Assembly: GCF_900115105.1 (NCBI RefSeq)
Contig: NZ_FOYP01000001.1
Location: forward strand, 2,196,097 to 2,260,096
Reading direction: 5' to 3'
From: Yoonia tamlensis
Lineage (GTDB): Bacteria; Pseudomonadota; Alphaproteobacteria; Rhodobacterales; Rhodobacteraceae
DNA: 64,000 nt
The notes beneath the pieces were generated by a model that saw only the letters and a list, made by a program, of their open reading frames with translations, was not told the origin of the DNA and made no database searches. Positions 46,428 through 55,094 of this stretch are shown piece by piece (the stretch's first letter is position 1; each line of letters opens with the position of its first letter). Position numbers and translations under genes: made by a program.

Positions 46428-47267
46428 ATGATGAATAGACTCATAGTTGCCGTTTTCCTTTATTGCACGTTAAGCACCGCTGCACTGGCCCAAACAGATG
46501 CTGTCATCCGAGAGCCGGGGCTGGAGTTCGTCGCGGAAACCCTCATCCCGGGCGCGGACGACACGATGATGTCGCTTTGCTATGTTACGGAAAACCTTGT
46601 TGTTTTCGGGCTTGTCCTGACAAGCGATGTGCAGGGCTATGCATTGGCAAGCGACCGCTGCAACACCACCTATGACCAGCTTTATCCCGAAGAAAAGATT
46701 ATCGCGGCACAGGCGCTTGGTCTTATTTCCGCTGATATCAAACCCAAAGCGGGCAATGACTGGAAACATAATCTGGGGATTTACGGTCTGCTTGTTTCGG
46801 GTTGTCTTGGGCTTATTGCGGTTATCATTCGCAGAATTAAATCGCTGCTGGGCTATGATTTACGCGGCCCGATGCGCAAGAAAGCCGCGCTGCGTATTCT
46901 ATCGGCGATGTGCCATATGGCGAAATGTGACGGTCTTGTCGATTCGATCGAACTGACCCATATTCGCACAACCATACGCCGCCTGACCGGCCGCAATTAT
47001 CCCACATCCGAGATCATTCAAATGGTAAGCGCCATTGATATGTCAGAGGGGCTGAACGAGCATCATTTTATCGCCTTTGGCAAAGGTCTGCGCGACCGCG
47101 AAAAGGACCTGATGATGCAGGGCATTCTTTCGGTCGCCATCGCGAGCGGCCGGCTTATTCCGGTCGAACATGCTTTTGCGACAGAGCTGGCCTATGGATT
47201 GGGTATCCCCGGCGAGGATTTTCGCCGCCTGCTTGATCAGGTGCTTGCCACCGAATTGCCCGTTTAG
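46428..47267 (+). CDS. membrane-anchored TerB-like protein
   Basis: A 279-residue protein. Residues 1-22 form a signal peptide ending in STAALAQ. A periplasmic part contains ADDTMMSLCYVTENLVVF with paired cysteines (51 and 78). One membrane helix (about 116-135, LGIYGLLVSGCLGLIAVII) leads to a C-terminal TerB-like helical domain (about 147-275: LRILSAMCHMAKCDGLVDSIE). The layout looks like a sensor or transmembrane linker. ATG 46428 or 46431 is chosen because they begin the signal peptide. Convergent with gntR, with 4 bases of overlap. Confidence 0.72.
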   Translation: MMNRLIVAVFLYCTLSTAALAQTDAVIREPGLEFVAETLIPGADDTMMSLCYVTENLVVFGLVLTSDVQGYALASDRCNTTYDQLYPEEKIIAAQALGLISADIKPKAGNDWKHNLGIYGLLVSGCLGLIAVIIRRIKSLLGYDLRGPMRKKAALRILSAMCHMAKCDGLVDSIELTHIRTTIRRLTGRNYPTSEIIQMVSAIDMSEGLNEHHFIAFGKGLRDREKDLMMQGILSVAIASGRLIPVEHAFATELAYGLGIPGEDFRRLLDQVLATELPV

Positions 47268-47911
47268 GTTTTTAGCAGGCGCAGCCCTTGCGTTGCGTCT
47301 GTGCGCACGGCCAACCGCAACCCCGGCTCGTCCCCGGCTTTGAGCGCGGCAAGGATCAGCCTGTGGTGATAGGGTGGCTCTGTCCGGTTCAACCGCCCGT
47401 ATAGCGCGCGCATTGTCGGGCCAAGTTGCAGCCAGACCGTTTCGGTCATCGCGAGCATCGCGGGGGCCTGCGCGCGCAGATAAAGCGTGCGGTGAAATTC
47501 AAGGTTCATCCGGATATAGCCCGCCGAATCGTGGCGCACGATCATCTGGCTGACCCCGTTATTGATGCTTTCCAACCGGTCGATCAGCGCAAAATGCGCA
47601 CGCGGCAATGCGCGCGACGCCAGTTCGGGTTCCAGCATGGCGCGCAATGTCGCAAGTTCTTCGATCCGGTCATTTGACAGCGCGGGCGTCGATACGCGGC
47701 CCGACGACGACAAGAACAGCGCCCCTTCGGCCACAAGCCTGCGCACGGCTTCGCGGGCGGGGGTCATCGACACTTCAAATTCCGCGCCAATCCCGCGCAG
47801 GGTGAGCGCCTCTCCCGGGGAAATTTCACCGTGCATGATACGGGTGCGCAGGGCACGGTACACGCGCTCGTGCGCGGCAATGTTGGTGTCTGAGGGGCGA
47901 GGCTGAATCAT
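47264..47911 (-). CDS. GntR-family regulator (FadR/FCD type)
   Basis: A 215-residue regulator: an N-terminal winged helix-turn-helix (VYRALRTRIMHGEISPGEAL, EFEVSMTPAREAVRRLVAEG) and a C-terminal FCD ligand domain (about 90-212) with His in MNLEFHRTLYLRA and HHRLILAALKAGDE. The third metal histidine of FCD appears to be Asp (AVRTDATQG). A perfect 16-bp palindrome, ATATGTGATCACATAT, lies 8-23 bases before the ATG, implying autoregulation. The same core palindrome precedes sdhC and sucC, so this protein is the best candidate to control both TCA operons. No ribosome binding site is visible; the mRNA may be leaderless. Confidence 0.9.
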   Translation of the reverse strand: MIQPRPSDTNIAAHERVYRALRTRIMHGEISPGEALTLRGIGAEFEVSMTPAREAVRRLVAEGALFLSSSGRVSTPALSNDRIEELATLRAMLEPELASRALPRAHFALIDRLESINNGVSQMIVRHDSAGYIRMNLEFHRTLYLRAQAPAMLAMTETVWLQLGPTMRALYGRLNRTEPPYHHRLILAALKAGDEPGLRLAVRTDATQGLRLLKT

Positions 47912-47918
47912 AACGTGA

Positions 47919-47934
47919 ATATGTGATCACATAT
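47919..47934. promoter_or_regulatory. 16-bp palindromic operator of the GntR gene
   Basis: ATATGTGATCACATAT is a perfect palindrome whose centre is the TGTGATCACA shared with the sdhC and sucC upstream regions. It lies within 25 bases of the start codon, where binding would block transcription of the regulator itself. Confidence 0.75.
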
Positions 47935-47944
47935 TGCGCGGCGG

Positions 47945-48637
47945 TCAATCATCGAATCGCATGCGGTGCAACTGATCGCCGTTTTGACGCAGCCAGTCGC
48001 GGTGCGCCGCATAATCGGGGCAAAGTGCTGCCACCAAAGCCCAAAAATCCGGCCCGTGGTTCATTTCCCGCAGATGCGCAACCTCATGCGCGGCAACGTA
48101 ATCCAGCACGGCGGGCGGCGCCATAATCAGCCGCCATGCATACATCAACGCGCCAGCACTACTGCAAGACCCCCACCGTGACCGCGTGTCACGGATTGTC
48201 AGCCGCGTATAGCTGACCCCGAGACGCGCCGCATAGGTATCCGATGCCGTCGCTAGCGCATTGCGCGCAAGCACCCTGAGCGCGGCCTGTAGCGCCGCCC
48301 TGTTCAGCGCACGCCCCTGCGGCACCAATATCGCATCATTACCGATTTTTAAGCGCGACACATCCGCGTGCCGGACCGGCAGTTTTTGACCCCGCAATAA
48401 CAGCGTGCCACCTATTGCGACCTGCTCTGCCGGTTCCAGTTGCGCCAGATGCCCGCGCAGCCAGTTTTCCTGAGCCTTTGCAAATGCAAACGCTTCGCGG
48501 TCGGGTGTCATAGGGGGCATTGTCAGCGTCACGCGACCGTCAAGCCGCGACACCCGCAAGGACAATCGCCGCGCCCGCGCAGTGCGGCGCAATTCCACGA
48601 CAATCGAGGGGTTGCCTTCAAGCGTATGGCGGCCCAT
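47945..48637 (-). CDS. YgjP-like zinc metallopeptidase (M48/DUF45 group)
   Basis: A 230-residue protein with the zinc motif H184-E-V-A-H188 and a third histidine near 194 (MNHGPDFWALV). The upstream segment TRSRWGSCSS and the N-terminal VELRRTARARRLSLRVS are characteristic of the YgjP/DUF45 family, SprT-related proteases of unclear substrate. ATG 48637 with GAGG upstream is preferred to the GTG at 48646. It follows the gntR promoter in the same direction; 34 bases separate them. Confidence 0.9.
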   Translation of the reverse strand: MGRHTLEGNPSIVVELRRTARARRLSLRVSRLDGRVTLTMPPMTPDREAFAFAKAQENWLRGHLAQLEPAEQVAIGGTLLLRGQKLPVRHADVSRLKIGNDAILVPQGRALNRAALQAALRVLARNALATASDTYAARLGVSYTRLTIRDTRSRWGSCSSAGALMYAWRLIMAPPAVLDYVAAHEVAHLREMNHGPDFWALVAALCPDYAAHRDWLRQNGDQLHRMRFDD

Positions 48638-48746
48638 ATCCAACACCTCATGAATTATGTGTCAAAGGCTTTGACACGCCTGCCTGCTTATGGCAGTTGG
48701 CACCGATCACCCGCAAGGGTTAGACAAGAATTTGAAGGGATAGCCT

Positions 48747-49070
48747 ATGCCTAAGGAAGAATGGGGCACAAAGCGTGTTTGTCCTGAAACCGGCAAACGC
48801 TTTTACGACCTGAATGCGACACCTATCATTAGCCCCTACACCGGCAATGAGGTGACTATCGATACGTCCAAGACCCGGACAATGGTCGCAGACGCCGAAG
48901 ACGCGCAATCTGCAAAAGTCAAAGAAGCGGATGAAGAAGACGATCTGGTGCTCGACGATGACGACGACGCCGACGATGTCGATCTGGGCGATGACGTGCT
49001 TGAAGACGATGACGATGATACCGTTTCGTTCGACGAGCTTGCTGACGTTGCGACAAACGACGACGATTAA
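48747..49070 (+). CDS. TIGR02300-family protein (FYDLN acid domain)
   Basis: A 107-residue protein. The N-terminus MPKEEWGTKRVCPETGKRFYDLN, in part KRVCPETGKRFYDLN, has the CxxxGxxFYDLN pattern that names the family; the C-terminus is a long Asp/Glu run (from about residue 50). Function is unknown; a zinc-ribbon-like start with an acidic tail suggests protein or nucleic-acid contact. It is widely conserved in alphaproteobacteria and usually alone, as here. It is followed by a hairpin and tRNA-Ala. Confidence 0.93.
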   Translation: MPKEEWGTKRVCPETGKRFYDLNATPIISPYTGNEVTIDTSKTRTMVADAEDAQSAKVKEADEEDDLVLDDDDDADDVDLGDDVLEDDDDDTVSFDELADVATNDDD

Positions 49071-49080
49071 TTTACCTTCC

Positions 49081-49112
49081 CCGGGCGCGATTTTCTGCTT
49101 GATCTCGCCCGG
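49081..49112 (+). terminator. stem-loop after the TIGR02300 gene
   Basis: CCGGGCGCGAT (49081-49091) pairs at 10 of 11 positions with ATCTCGCCCGG (49102-49112) around a 10-base loop, 10 bases beyond the stop codon. The tail is TTCGCTGC, so termination is plausible but not certain. Confidence 0.5.
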
Positions 49113-49172
49113 TTCGCTGCATAGATAGCACCTCGCAACATATGTTGTTCCCGATGACACAGTCATCACGAT

Positions 49173-49248
49173 GGGGCCTTAGCTCAGCTGGGAGAGCGCC
49201 TGCATGGCATGCAGGAGGTCAGCGGTTCGATCCCGCTAGGCTCCACCA
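49173..49248 (+). tRNA. tRNA-Ala (anticodon GGC)
   Basis: 76 bases including an encoded CCA. Acceptor GGGGCCT pairs with AGGCTCC, with one G-T pair. The D arm is GCTCAGCTGGGAGAGC, the anticodon stem CCTGC/GCAGG encloses ATGGCAT with anticodon GGC, and the T arm contains GGTTCGATCC. It reads alanine codons GCC and GCU. A T-run follows. Confidence 0.97.
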
Positions 49249-49301
49249 AATTTTTCGGATCTCAGCAATTACCTGCCGCCTTTCCAAGCGACAAACAGGT
49301 G

Positions 49302-49973
49302 TTAGCCGTCATGCCCAAGCCGCTGGACAAATCCTAGCAGGACCGGCCCGAAATCGGCAACAATATGCCCCACGCCATCAGGGTTCGGGTGCAGCCCGTC
49401 GGCCTGCAAAAGCCCCGCCAACCCTGCGCCATCTTGCGCCGCACGCCGCACGCCGGCCAGCATATCGGGGTAAAGTAGGACGTCGTATTTCGCGGCCAGA
49501 TCAACATAGGTCTGCTCGAATGCGGTTTCATAGTCGGGGCCATAGTTTGCCCCCACATCCAGCCCGAGCAGCAAGACCGCGACCCCCGCATCTGCACCTG
49601 CGGCCAGAATCGCATCCAGATTTTCACGGCTAACGGCCGGATCGATTCCGCGCAAATAATCATTGCCACCAAGCGCCACAATCATCGCATCAACATCGGG
49701 CGTCAGCGTCCAGTCAACGCGACTGCGCCCGCCTGCGGTAGTATCGCCCGAAACGCCCGCATTGATCAGTTTCACGTCAGCCCCATTTGCATCCAGCCAA
49801 GCCTGCAATTGCGGCACAAACCCTTGGTCCTGTTGCAACCCGTATCCTGCGGTCAGGCTGTCACCCAATGCCGCGATTGTGACCGTTTCGGCGTGAACCG
49901 CACCTGTTGTTAGCAAAACCCCGAAACTAAGGTTGCGCAGCCCGCCAAAGGCCCCATATCCAAGAGACATCAT
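49302..49973 (-). CDS. arylesterase / TesA-like SGNH hydrolase
   Basis: A 223-residue secreted or periplasmic lipolytic enzyme. A signal-like N-terminus (residues 1-28, ending GAVHAE) precedes block I ALGDSLTAGYG (Ser39), block III ALGGNDYLRG and block V DGLHPNPDGVGH (catalytic Asp and His). It matches the TesA/EstA arylesterase family: lysophospholipid, aryl-ester or acyl-CoA hydrolysis. The start is 49973 or 49970. The gene is divergent from the ABC exporter, the usual neighbour in proteobacteria. Confidence 0.92.
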   Translation of the reverse strand: MMSLGYGAFGGLRNLSFGVLLTTGAVHAETVTIAALGDSLTAGYGLQQDQGFVPQLQAWLDANGADVKLINAGVSGDTTAGGRSRVDWTLTPDVDAMIVALGGNDYLRGIDPAVSRENLDAILAAGADAGVAVLLLGLDVGANYGPDYETAFEQTYVDLAAKYDVLLYPDMLAGVRRAAQDGAGLAGLLQADGLHPNPDGVGHIVADFGPVLLGFVQRLGHDG

Positions 49974-49978
49974 TTGAC

Positions 49979-49991
49979 CAAAGGCCCTTTG
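49979..49991. promoter_or_regulatory. 13-bp palindrome between divergent starts
   Basis: CAAAGG-C-CCTTTG provides an AAAGG ribosome binding site for the plus-strand gene (8 bases to ATG 49993) and, on the other strand, AAAGG 12 bases before ATG 49973. Only 19 bases separate the two start codons, so each promoter must lie within the other gene. Confidence 0.45.
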
Positions 49992-49992
49992 C

Positions 49993-50682
49993 ATGACCGA
50001 GCTAGTGTATTCCATAACCGACACCAATCTTTCGCTGAACGGGAACGCAGGGCGCGTTGATATTTTGCATGATATCACGTTGGAAATCGCGGCGGGCGAA
50101 ACATTGGGGCTTGTCGGGCCAAGCGGATCGGGCAAATCGTCTCTCCTGATGTTGATGGGCGGGCTGGAACAGGCCACATCTGGCAGCATTCTGGCGCTTG
50201 GCCAAGAGCTGACAAAAATGACCGAAGACCAGCTGGCCCGCTTTCGTAGGGATCATATGGGGGTAGTGTTCCAGTCTTTCCACCTTATCCCGACAATGAC
50301 CGCGCTGGAAAATGTCGCAACACCGCTGGAACTGGCGGGCGCCCGCGATGCATTTGCGCGCGCGCAGGCCGAACTCGCGGCAGTGGGCCTTGGCGACCGG
50401 ATCAATCACTATCCCAGCCAGATGTCGGGCGGGGAACAACAGCGCGTGGCGCTTGCGCGTGCCTCTGCCCCGCGCCCGCGGATTTTGCTGGCGGATGAAC
50501 CCACGGGCAATCTGGATGAAACCAACGGGCAGGCAATCATGGATCTGCTGTTTGATCTGCGCGATCGCCACGGCGCGACCTTGATCATGGTCACTCACGC
50601 ACCCGAATTGGCAGCGCGTTGTGATCGTGTTGTGCGCCTGCGCGACGGGCGGATTGATTCTGCTGCGATGGCCGCGCAATGA
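49993..50682 (+). CDS. ABC transporter ATP-binding protein (LolD/YbbA type)
   Basis: A 229-residue ATPase: Walker [10 protein letters not shown] (42-50), signature [14 protein letters not shown] and Walker [13 protein letters not shown]. The MacB/LolD-like pattern and its coupling with an FtsX-type permease (ATGA overlap) suggest a machine acting on the outer leaflet or periplasm rather than an importer. The neighbourhood of arylesterase matches the ybbA-ybbP-tesA group. Confidence 0.94.
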   Translation: MTELVYSITDTNLSLNGNAGRVDILHDITLEIAAGETLGLVGPSGSGKSSLLMLMGGLEQATSGSILALGQELTKMTEDQLARFRRDHMGVVFQSFHLIPTMTALENVATPLELAGARDAFARAQAELAAVGLGDRINHYPSQMSGGEQQRVALARASAPRPRILLADEPTGNLDETNGQAIMDLLFDLRDRHGATLIMVTHAPELAARCDRVVRLRDGRIDSAAMAAQ

Positions 50683-53183
50683 GCATGCGGATTGCGGCAC
50701 GTTTTGCCACGCGCGAATTGCGCGGGGGGCTGCGCGGGTTTCGCGTATTTCTGGCCTGTCTGGCGCTGGGTGTAGCGGCCATTGCCGCCGTTGGCACCGT
50801 GCGCGCAGGGATCGAGGCAGGTTTAAAACGCGATGGTGCCGCCCTTTTGGGGGGCGACGCCGAAGTGTCGTTTACCTATCGGTTTGCCCGCGACGCCGAA
50901 CGCGACTGGCTGGACAGTATCGCAACCCGCGTGTCCGAAACCGTCGATTTCCGGTCCATGGCCGTTGTCGGCGATGAACGCGGGCTGACCCAAATCCGTG
51001 CGGTTGATGATCTTTACCCGCTGATCGGAAACGTGACGTTGGACCCACCAATGCCGCTTGCAGATGCGCTTGCGGATCATGGCGGCGTGATGGAACGGGT
51101 GCTTGTCGACCGGCTTGGGCTGACGCCCGGAGACCAGTTCCGGCTTGGCACCCAAAGTTTTACGCTGCGCGCGGTACTTGACCGCTATCCGGATAATGCG
51201 GCGGGCGGTTTCGGGCTGGGGCCGCGCACGATTGTGCTAACCAAAGCGCTGGAAAATTCGGGGCTATTGAACGAAGGCACACTGTTTTCAACAGAATACC
51301 GGCTGGACCTGCCAGAGGGCGCTGACCTGACCGCCCTGCGCCGTGATGCCAACCGGCAATTTGGCGATGACGGGCTGCGCTGGCGCGATAGCCGCAGGGG
51401 CGCAGGTGGCACAGCGCAGTTTGTCGACCGAATCGGCGCATTTTTGATCCTTGTCGGCCTGTCGGGTTTGGCGGTTGGTGGGGTTGGCGTTTCAGCCGCC
51501 GTGCGTGCCTATCTGGCGGGCAAGACCAATGTGATCGCCACGCTCAAGACATTGGGCGCGACGCGGGCGACAATTTTCCAGACTTATTTCATACAAATCG
51601 GGGTTCTGGCATTGGTCGGCATTTGCATCGGCTTGGCTTTGGGCGCAGCGCTGCCACTGGCATTTGCACCATTGATCGAAGCACGCCTGCCGATCCCTGC
51701 GGTATTCACGATTTACCCCGCGCCATTGATCGAGGCAGCCGTTTACGGCGTTTTGGCCGCGCTGATTTTCACGCTTTGGCCGCTTGCCAAGACAGATGAC
51801 ATTCGCGCGGCTACCCTGTTTCGGGATGCGTTCGGGGGTGCAAAAACCCTGCCCCCGCGTCAGTATCTGAGTGCGCTTGCCGCTTTGGTCCTGACGCTTG
51901 TGTCTGCCGCTGTCTGGTTTTCGGGCACGGTGTTTCTCACGCTCTGGACGGTGGGCGGCATTGCCGGATCACTGGCGGTGTTGGTCTTTGCGGCCTATGT
52001 CATCCGCTGGATCGCGCGGCGCTTGCGCGCACCGGCGCGGGGACGGCCTGCGTTGCGTCTGGCGCTTGGGGCGATTGGCGCACAAGGCGGTGAAGCGACA
52101 TCGGTCGTGCTGTCACTGGGACTTGGGCTCACGGTTCTGGCTGCGGTTGGGCAGATCGACGGGAACCTGCAAAAATCATTTGCAGATGAATTGCCCAGCA
52201 TCGCGCCCAGCTATTTCTTTGTGGATATCCAGCCCGATCAGATCGACGGGTTCAACGCGCGGCTGGATGATGATCCGGCGGTCAGCAAGGTCGAAACCGC
52301 GCCCATGCTGCGCGGAGTGATCACGCGGATCAACGACCAACCCGCACAACAGGCCGCTGGCGGACATTGGGTTGTGCAAGGCGACCGCGGGATAACTTAT
52401 GCGGACGGGGTCCCAAACGGCACCGAAATCACAGCGGGTGAATGGTGGCCGACAGGCTATGACGGCCCGCCGCAGATTAGTTTCTCGCAAGAAGAAGCCG
52501 TTGAGATGGGGCTGGCGCTTGGCGATACGATGACGATCAACGTGCTTGGCCGCGACATCACGGCAACCATCACCAGTTTCCGTAATGTCAGTTGGGAAGA
52601 CGCAGGAATCGGCTTTGTCCTCGCCCTGAACCAAGCGGCACTTGCCGGTGCCCCGCATAGCTGGATCGCGACCGTCTATGCCGAAGAACAGGCCGAGGCC
52701 GCAATCCTGCGCGACCTTGCAATTGCCTATCCAAATATCACCGCAATCCGTATTCGGGACGCGATTGACCAGATTGTCACGCTGATCGGCGGCATCGCGG
52801 CCGCCACACGCTATGGCGCATTGATCACGCTTGTCACTGGATTTCTGGTGCTGATCGGGGCGGCTGCAGCCGGCGAACGCGCCCGCACCTACGAAGCGGC
52901 TGTTCTGAAAACGATTGGCGCCACGCTGGCGCGCATTTTGGGCAGCTTTGCACTGCGCTCTGCGCTTTTGGGGCTGGCTGCGGGTGTGGTTGCATTGGGG
53001 GCTGGCATCTTGGGCGGCTGGGCCGTAACAACTTTTATCATGGAAAACACATATACCGTCATTTGGGGCAATGCCCTGTTGATCATTTTCGGAGGGTTGG
53101 CGGCATCAACCTGTGCCGGGCTTGGCTTTGCGTGGCGGGCATTGGCGGCGAAACCCGCCCAAGTTCTAAGGGCACGTGAATGA
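50679..53183 (+). CDS. ABC transporter permease, FtsX-like (YbbP type)
   Basis: An 834-residue membrane protein with FtsX-type domains: an N-terminal helix, a periplasmic domain, three helices (about 255-370), further helices, a second periplasmic domain and a C-terminal FtsX domain (about 690-825) with GERARTYEAAVLKTIGATLARI. Also RAYLAGKTNVIATLKTLGATRA. The size and layout match YbbP. It works with the preceding ATPase, possibly in periplasmic lipid or lipoprotein handling; the substrate is unknown. Confidence 0.92.
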   Translation: MSMRIAARFATRELRGGLRGFRVFLACLALGVAAIAAVGTVRAGIEAGLKRDGAALLGGDAEVSFTYRFARDAERDWLDSIATRVSETVDFRSMAVVGDERGLTQIRAVDDLYPLIGNVTLDPPMPLADALADHGGVMERVLVDRLGLTPGDQFRLGTQSFTLRAVLDRYPDNAAGGFGLGPRTIVLTKALENSGLLNEGTLFSTEYRLDLPEGADLTALRRDANRQFGDDGLRWRDSRRGAGGTAQFVDRIGAFLILVGLSGLAVGGVGVSAAVRAYLAGKTNVIATLKTLGATRATIFQTYFIQIGVLALVGICIGLALGAALPLAFAPLIEARLPIPAVFTIYPAPLIEAAVYGVLAALIFTLWPLAKTDDIRAATLFRDAFGGAKTLPPRQYLSALAALVLTLVSAAVWFSGTVFLTLWTVGGIAGSLAVLVFAAYVIRWIARRLRAPARGRPALRLALGAIGAQGGEATSVVLSLGLGLTVLAAVGQIDGNLQKSFADELPSIAPSYFFVDIQPDQIDGFNARLDDDPAVSKVETAPMLRGVITRINDQPAQQAAGGHWVVQGDRGITYADGVPNGTEITAGEWWPTGYDGPPQISFSQEEAVEMGLALGDTMTINVLGRDITATITSFRNVSWEDAGIGFVLALNQAALAGAPHSWIATVYAEEQAEAAILRDLAIAYPNITAIRIRDAIDQIVTLIGGIAAATRYGALITLVTGFLVLIGAAAAGERARTYEAAVLKTIGATLARILGSFALRSALLGLAAGVVALGAGILGGWAVTTFIMENTYTVIWGNALLIIFGGLAASTCAGLGFAWRALAAKPAQVLRARE

Positions 53184-53728
53184 GCGATCCGGCATTTTTT
53201 GGTTATGGCAGTCTCGTCAACCTATCCACCCACAGCTACCAAGACCCGCGCCCTGCACGGCTAAAGGGGTGGCGGCGGACATGGCAAGGCACCACGGCAC
53301 ATGAGATTGCTTATCTATCGGTGTTCCAAGATCCCAGCAGCGAAATCGCAGGCGTTATTGCGCGGGTACCGGGTGCAGACTGGGCCGCGCTTGACGCGCG
53401 CGAAGATGTATACAACCGCCATAATGTAACCGATGCGGTGGTCCATGACGCGCCTGTCGCAATGACAGCAGTCTATCAGGTCATGCCCGATATCTACACG
53501 CCGCATACCAATGACCACAGGATTTTGCGCAGCTATCTGGATGTCGTCGTGCAGGGCTATCACCAGATGTTTGGCGTTGAGGGCGTAGATGCGTTTTTTG
53601 CCACAACTGATGCATGGGCCCCGATCATCGATGACCGGAGCGCACCGCAATACCCGCGCCACCGCGCCTTAACAGCGGATGAAACCGCGTTGGTGGATCA
53701 CCACCTGCAAAGACTTAACCTAGTTTAG
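53180..53728 (+). CDS. gamma-glutamylcyclotransferase family protein
   Basis: A 182-residue protein of the GGCT fold. FGYGSLVN (YGSL at 9-12) is the substrate loop, LKGWRRTWQG follows, and ALDAREDVYNR holds the likely catalytic Glu75. It releases 5-oxoproline from gamma-glutamyl compounds or glutathione; the exact substrate is not clear. It overlaps the permease stop (ATGA) and, at its 3' end, the convergent gltX by 14 bases. Confidence 0.86.
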   Translation: MSDPAFFGYGSLVNLSTHSYQDPRPARLKGWRRTWQGTTAHEIAYLSVFQDPSSEIAGVIARVPGADWAALDAREDVYNRHNVTDAVVHDAPVAMTAVYQVMPDIYTPHTNDHRILRSYLDVVVQGYHQMFGVEGVDAFFATTDAWAPIIDDRSAPQYPRHRALTADETALVDHHLQRLNLV

Positions 53729-55037
53729 GTTTAGTCTGCAGCAGCGGCATCACATCGCCCATTTCCGGCCCGCGTTCCAACCCTGTGACCGCCTTGCGCA
53801 ATGGCATGAACAATCCGCGCCCTTTGCGTCCGGTCGCTGATTTGGCTTGTGCGGTCCAATCGGACCAAGTGGTCGCCGAATAGGGCGGATCGCCCAGCAT
53901 ATCAAAGGCTTGCGCGACGAATTCCGCGTCCTCATCCGCAACAAGCGGTGTCGCCCCGTCACGGAACAAGACCCACCACGCCGCTACATCATCCAGCGTG
54001 TTGATATTGTCGCGCACGACCTTCCAGAACGGTTCGGCCAAATCATCCGGCACACCGGCAGCGGTGATTGTATCGGCGACGGCCGTATGATCCAGCGTCG
54101 CCAGATGCCGCGCGGTCAGCGGGCCAAGGTCGGCCGCGTCGAATTTCGTGGGCGCAGAGCCGAATTTACTGATGTCAAAACCGGCGATGACCTCGTCAAT
54201 ATTTGCGCGCAGTTCAACCGGCTCGGACGATCCAAGCCGCGCCATCAATGACAGGATTGCTTCGGGGGCGATGCCCGCTTTGCGCAGATCACGCAGCGCA
54301 AGGGTGCCAAGCCGTTTTGACAATGCCTCGCCCTGCGGTCCGGTCAGCAGGGAATGATGCGCAAAACGCGGTGGCGTGCCGCCCAGCGCAAGCATGATCT
54401 GGATTTGTGTTGCGGTGTTGGTCACATGATCAGACCCGCGCACAACATCGGTCATGCCCATTTCAACATCATCCACAACCGACGCCAGCGTATACAGGAT
54501 TTGACCGCCGTTTTTGAACAGGACCGGATCACTGACGGACGCGGCATCGATGGAAATATCGCCGATAATCCCGTCAGCCCATTCGATCCGTTCATGATCA
54601 AGCTTGAACCGCCAATGCGAACCGCGTTCCGCGCGCAGCGCATCTTTTTCGGCCTCTGACAGCGCAAGTGCAGCGCGGTCATAAACCGGCGGCTTGCCCA
54701 TATTCAGCTGTTTCTTGCGTTTCAGATCAAGCTCGACCGGCGTTTCAAAGCATTCGTACAGGCGCCCCATGTCGATCAGCTTTTGTTTTGCCAGTTCATA
54801 GCGGTCCATGCGCAAGGATTGGCGCTCAACACGATCCCACGTGATGCCAAGCCATGTCAGGTCTTCCTTGACGCCTTCGACATATTCTTCCTTGGACCGT
54901 TCACCGTCCGTGTCATCAATGCGCAGTACAAATTGCCCGCCGTTCTGGCGCGCGATGGCATAGTTGAAAAGTGCGGCGCGCAAGTTGCCGATATGCAGCC
55001 AACCTGTGGGCGAAGGGGCGAATCTGGTCGTTGTCAT
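53715..55037 (-). CDS. gltX: glutamyl-tRNA synthetase
   Basis: A 440-residue class I synthetase. The HIGH-like motif is GWLHIGN (12-18) after RFAPSPTG, with RIDDTDGERSKEEYVEGV, VVDDVEMGMTDVVRGSDH and the KMSKS-like ALSKRLG (238-244). Alphaproteobacteria often carry two gltX genes, one charging tRNA-Gln with glutamate for amidation; which is here cannot be told. ATG 55037 fits the family start. It sits at the head of a minus-strand group with DUF1801 and nadE upstream. Confidence 0.95.
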   Translation of the reverse strand: MTTTRFAPSPTGWLHIGNLRAALFNYAIARQNGGQFVLRIDDTDGERSKEEYVEGVKEDLTWLGITWDRVERQSLRMDRYELAKQKLIDMGRLYECFETPVELDLKRKKQLNMGKPPVYDRAALALSEAEKDALRAERGSHWRFKLDHERIEWADGIIGDISIDAASVSDPVLFKNGGQILYTLASVVDDVEMGMTDVVRGSDHVTNTATQIQIMLALGGTPPRFAHHSLLTGPQGEALSKRLGTLALRDLRKAGIAPEAILSLMARLGSSEPVELRANIDEVIAGFDISKFGSAPTKFDAADLGPLTARHLATLDHTAVADTITAAGVPDDLAEPFWKVVRDNINTLDDVAAWWVLFRDGATPLVADEDAEFVAQAFDMLGDPPYSATTWSDWTAQAKSATGRKGRGLFMPLRKAVTGLERGPEMGDVMPLLQTKPKLG

Positions 55038-55094
55038 GGGGTCATCTCCTGTTGGCGCTCTTATGCCCATGCAACAGGCCGGATGTCCAGTTTG

